DNA from: CAYQUC01 sp964514215
GTDB lineage: Bacteria > Pseudomonadota > Gammaproteobacteria > UBA6429 > Thiohalophilaceae
Assembly: GCA_964514215.1 (NCBI GenBank)
Contig: CAZEPW010000010.1
Location: forward strand, 23,378-87,377
DNA length: 64,000 bases
Direction of reading: 5' to 3'
Positions within the stretch are counted from its first letter, which is position 1. Every line of letters starts with the position of its first letter. Of this stretch, positions 63,654 to 64,000 are shown one piece after another. The notes under the pieces are model-generated. The model ran no database searches. It had not been told where the DNA came from and saw only the letters and a list, made by a program, of their open reading frames with translations. A program made the position numbers and the translations under genes.

Positions 63654-63885
63654 CTAATTCACTTTAATCATGCTGTAGTCTAGGTACCAAGGCAGCAACG
63701 CCTCAATTTTCTCAACAAAGGAAGCACTGGGTAAATGGGTAAATGGGTAAATGGGTAAATGGGTAAATGGGTAAACACAAATCGTAGAGAAGCATAAGGC
63801 TCCAGCCCATTGGCTTTAGCGGTTTCAATTAAGGAATATAAATTAGCAGATGAGGAGTTCTTGATAGAGTGGGGTTTATTTTGCG
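63654..63885 (-). pseudogene. IS66 transposase (TnpC) C-terminal remnant, frameshifted
   Basis: On the minus strand SSANLYSLIETAKANGLEPY (from about 63863) is the well-known C-terminal segment of IS66 transposases. It continues to FVFTHLP, is then thrown out of frame by extra copies of TTTACCCA, and resumes in another frame as SASFVEKIEALLPWY to a stop at 63654. The whole catalytic part is missing and a stop lies upstream in frame, so this is a dead fragment. Confidence 0.8.
63729..63776 (+). repeat. Six tandem copies of GGGTAAAT
   Basis: Five perfect copies of the 8-base unit GGGTAAAT (63729-63768) and a sixth ending in C lie inside the IS66 transposase remnant. Protein comparison suggests the ancestral gene had two copies, so four were added, 32 bases in all. 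The plus strand has six GGG runs spaced by five bases, able in principle to form a G-quadruplex. Confidence 0.92.
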
Positions 63886-64000
63886 GTTAAGTTTGTTCTT
63901 TGAATTTAAGAATATCTATACTTCAAAAAATATATATTCTCATAAATAACCTGAGATCGGTTTAAGAACATGTTAAAGCAGCCTGTTTTAGCCTAGCAAT

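Larger units (their letters stand above)
63619..63898. mobile_element. Internally deleted IS66-type element with 8-bp target duplication
   Basis: The element runs 63627-63890 (264 bp) and is flanked by GTTTGTTC at 63619-63626 and again at 63891-63898, an 8-bp direct repeat as IS66 makes. Its right end starts GTAAGCGGATAATTACC, the IS66-type GTAAGCG end; the left end on the minus strand reads TTAACCGCAAAATAAACC, matching 13 of 20 positions of the right end. Between them only the 3' end of a transposase remains, so the element cannot move by itself. Confidence 0.75.

Noticed and set aside
63899..64000. Possible second insertion-sequence end at the right edge
   Set aside because: Neither strand gives a recognisable transposase or paired terminal repeat before the window ends.
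1..64000. CRISPR array, phage genes, rRNA or replication origin
   Set aside because: No regular spaced repeats, phage structural genes, rRNA sequence or DnaA-box cluster was seen; the only tandem repeat is the GGGTAAAT run.

Overview
The window is a stretch of an AT-rich gammaproteobacterial chromosome. This is inferred from gene order: rne-rluC-HAD-sppA-...-yceD-rpmF-plsX-fabH-fabD-fabG-acpP-fabF-pabC-mltG-tmk-holB-pilZ-tatD, comEC-exbB-exbD-msbA-lpxK-trm112, and thrS-infC-rpmI-rplT-pheS-pheT-ihfA-merR-tRNA-Pro are all typical of Pseudomonas-like gammaproteobacteria. The lineage cannot be read more precisely from this sequence. LpxK, MsbA, LolCD, Wzz and two predicted outer-membrane barrels show a Gram-negative envelope. 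A chemoreceptor and a FliL-like protein, each behind a sigma-28-like promoter, suggest flagellar motility.

Layout. 1-9029 (+): the end of a class V aminotransferase, then a fatty-acid beta-oxidation operon (FadE, thiolase, hydratase/dehydrogenase, acyl-CoA ligase, YciA thioesterase). 9034-22778 (-): chemoreceptor, TatD, PilZ, HolB, Tmk, MltG, folate genes pabC/pabB, then the fatty-acid synthesis cluster, rpmF and yceD. 23084-26968 (+): two-subunit pyruvate carboxylase and Maf, interrupting the conserved order. 27023-29662 (-): SppA-like protease, HAD phosphatase, RluC. 29663-32659 (+): RNase E with a long structured leader. 32681-34210: FliL-like protein, tyrosine phosphatase, an unknown small protein and a Trm112-like protein. 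34212-45318: lipid A/LPS export (LpxK, MsbA), ExbBD, ComEC, DUF2062, LolDC and a RelA-type protein. 45416-48737: small envelope proteins, a retropepsin-like protease and a lone Wzz. 48806-56389 (-): tRNA-Pro and the translation/IHF operon. 56573-63593: a CRP-like regulator divergent from a CHASE2 nucleotide cyclase, a FecR-TPR-barrel protein and a small membrane protein. 63619-63898: an internally deleted IS66-type element with an 8-bp target duplication and a GGGTAAAT tandem repeat.

The most system-like unit is 56573-63593. A predicted periplasmic-sensing cyclase, a cyclic-nucleotide-binding regulator and a huge FecR-TPR outer-membrane protein sit together and could form an envelope-to-transcription relay. 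Other points of interest are the two sigma-28-like promoters, the IS66 relic, unusual start codons in infC (ATC) and probably yciA (ATA), and a RelA-type synthetase that keeps an intact hydrolase HD motif. No CRISPR array, prophage, rRNA or restriction system was seen.
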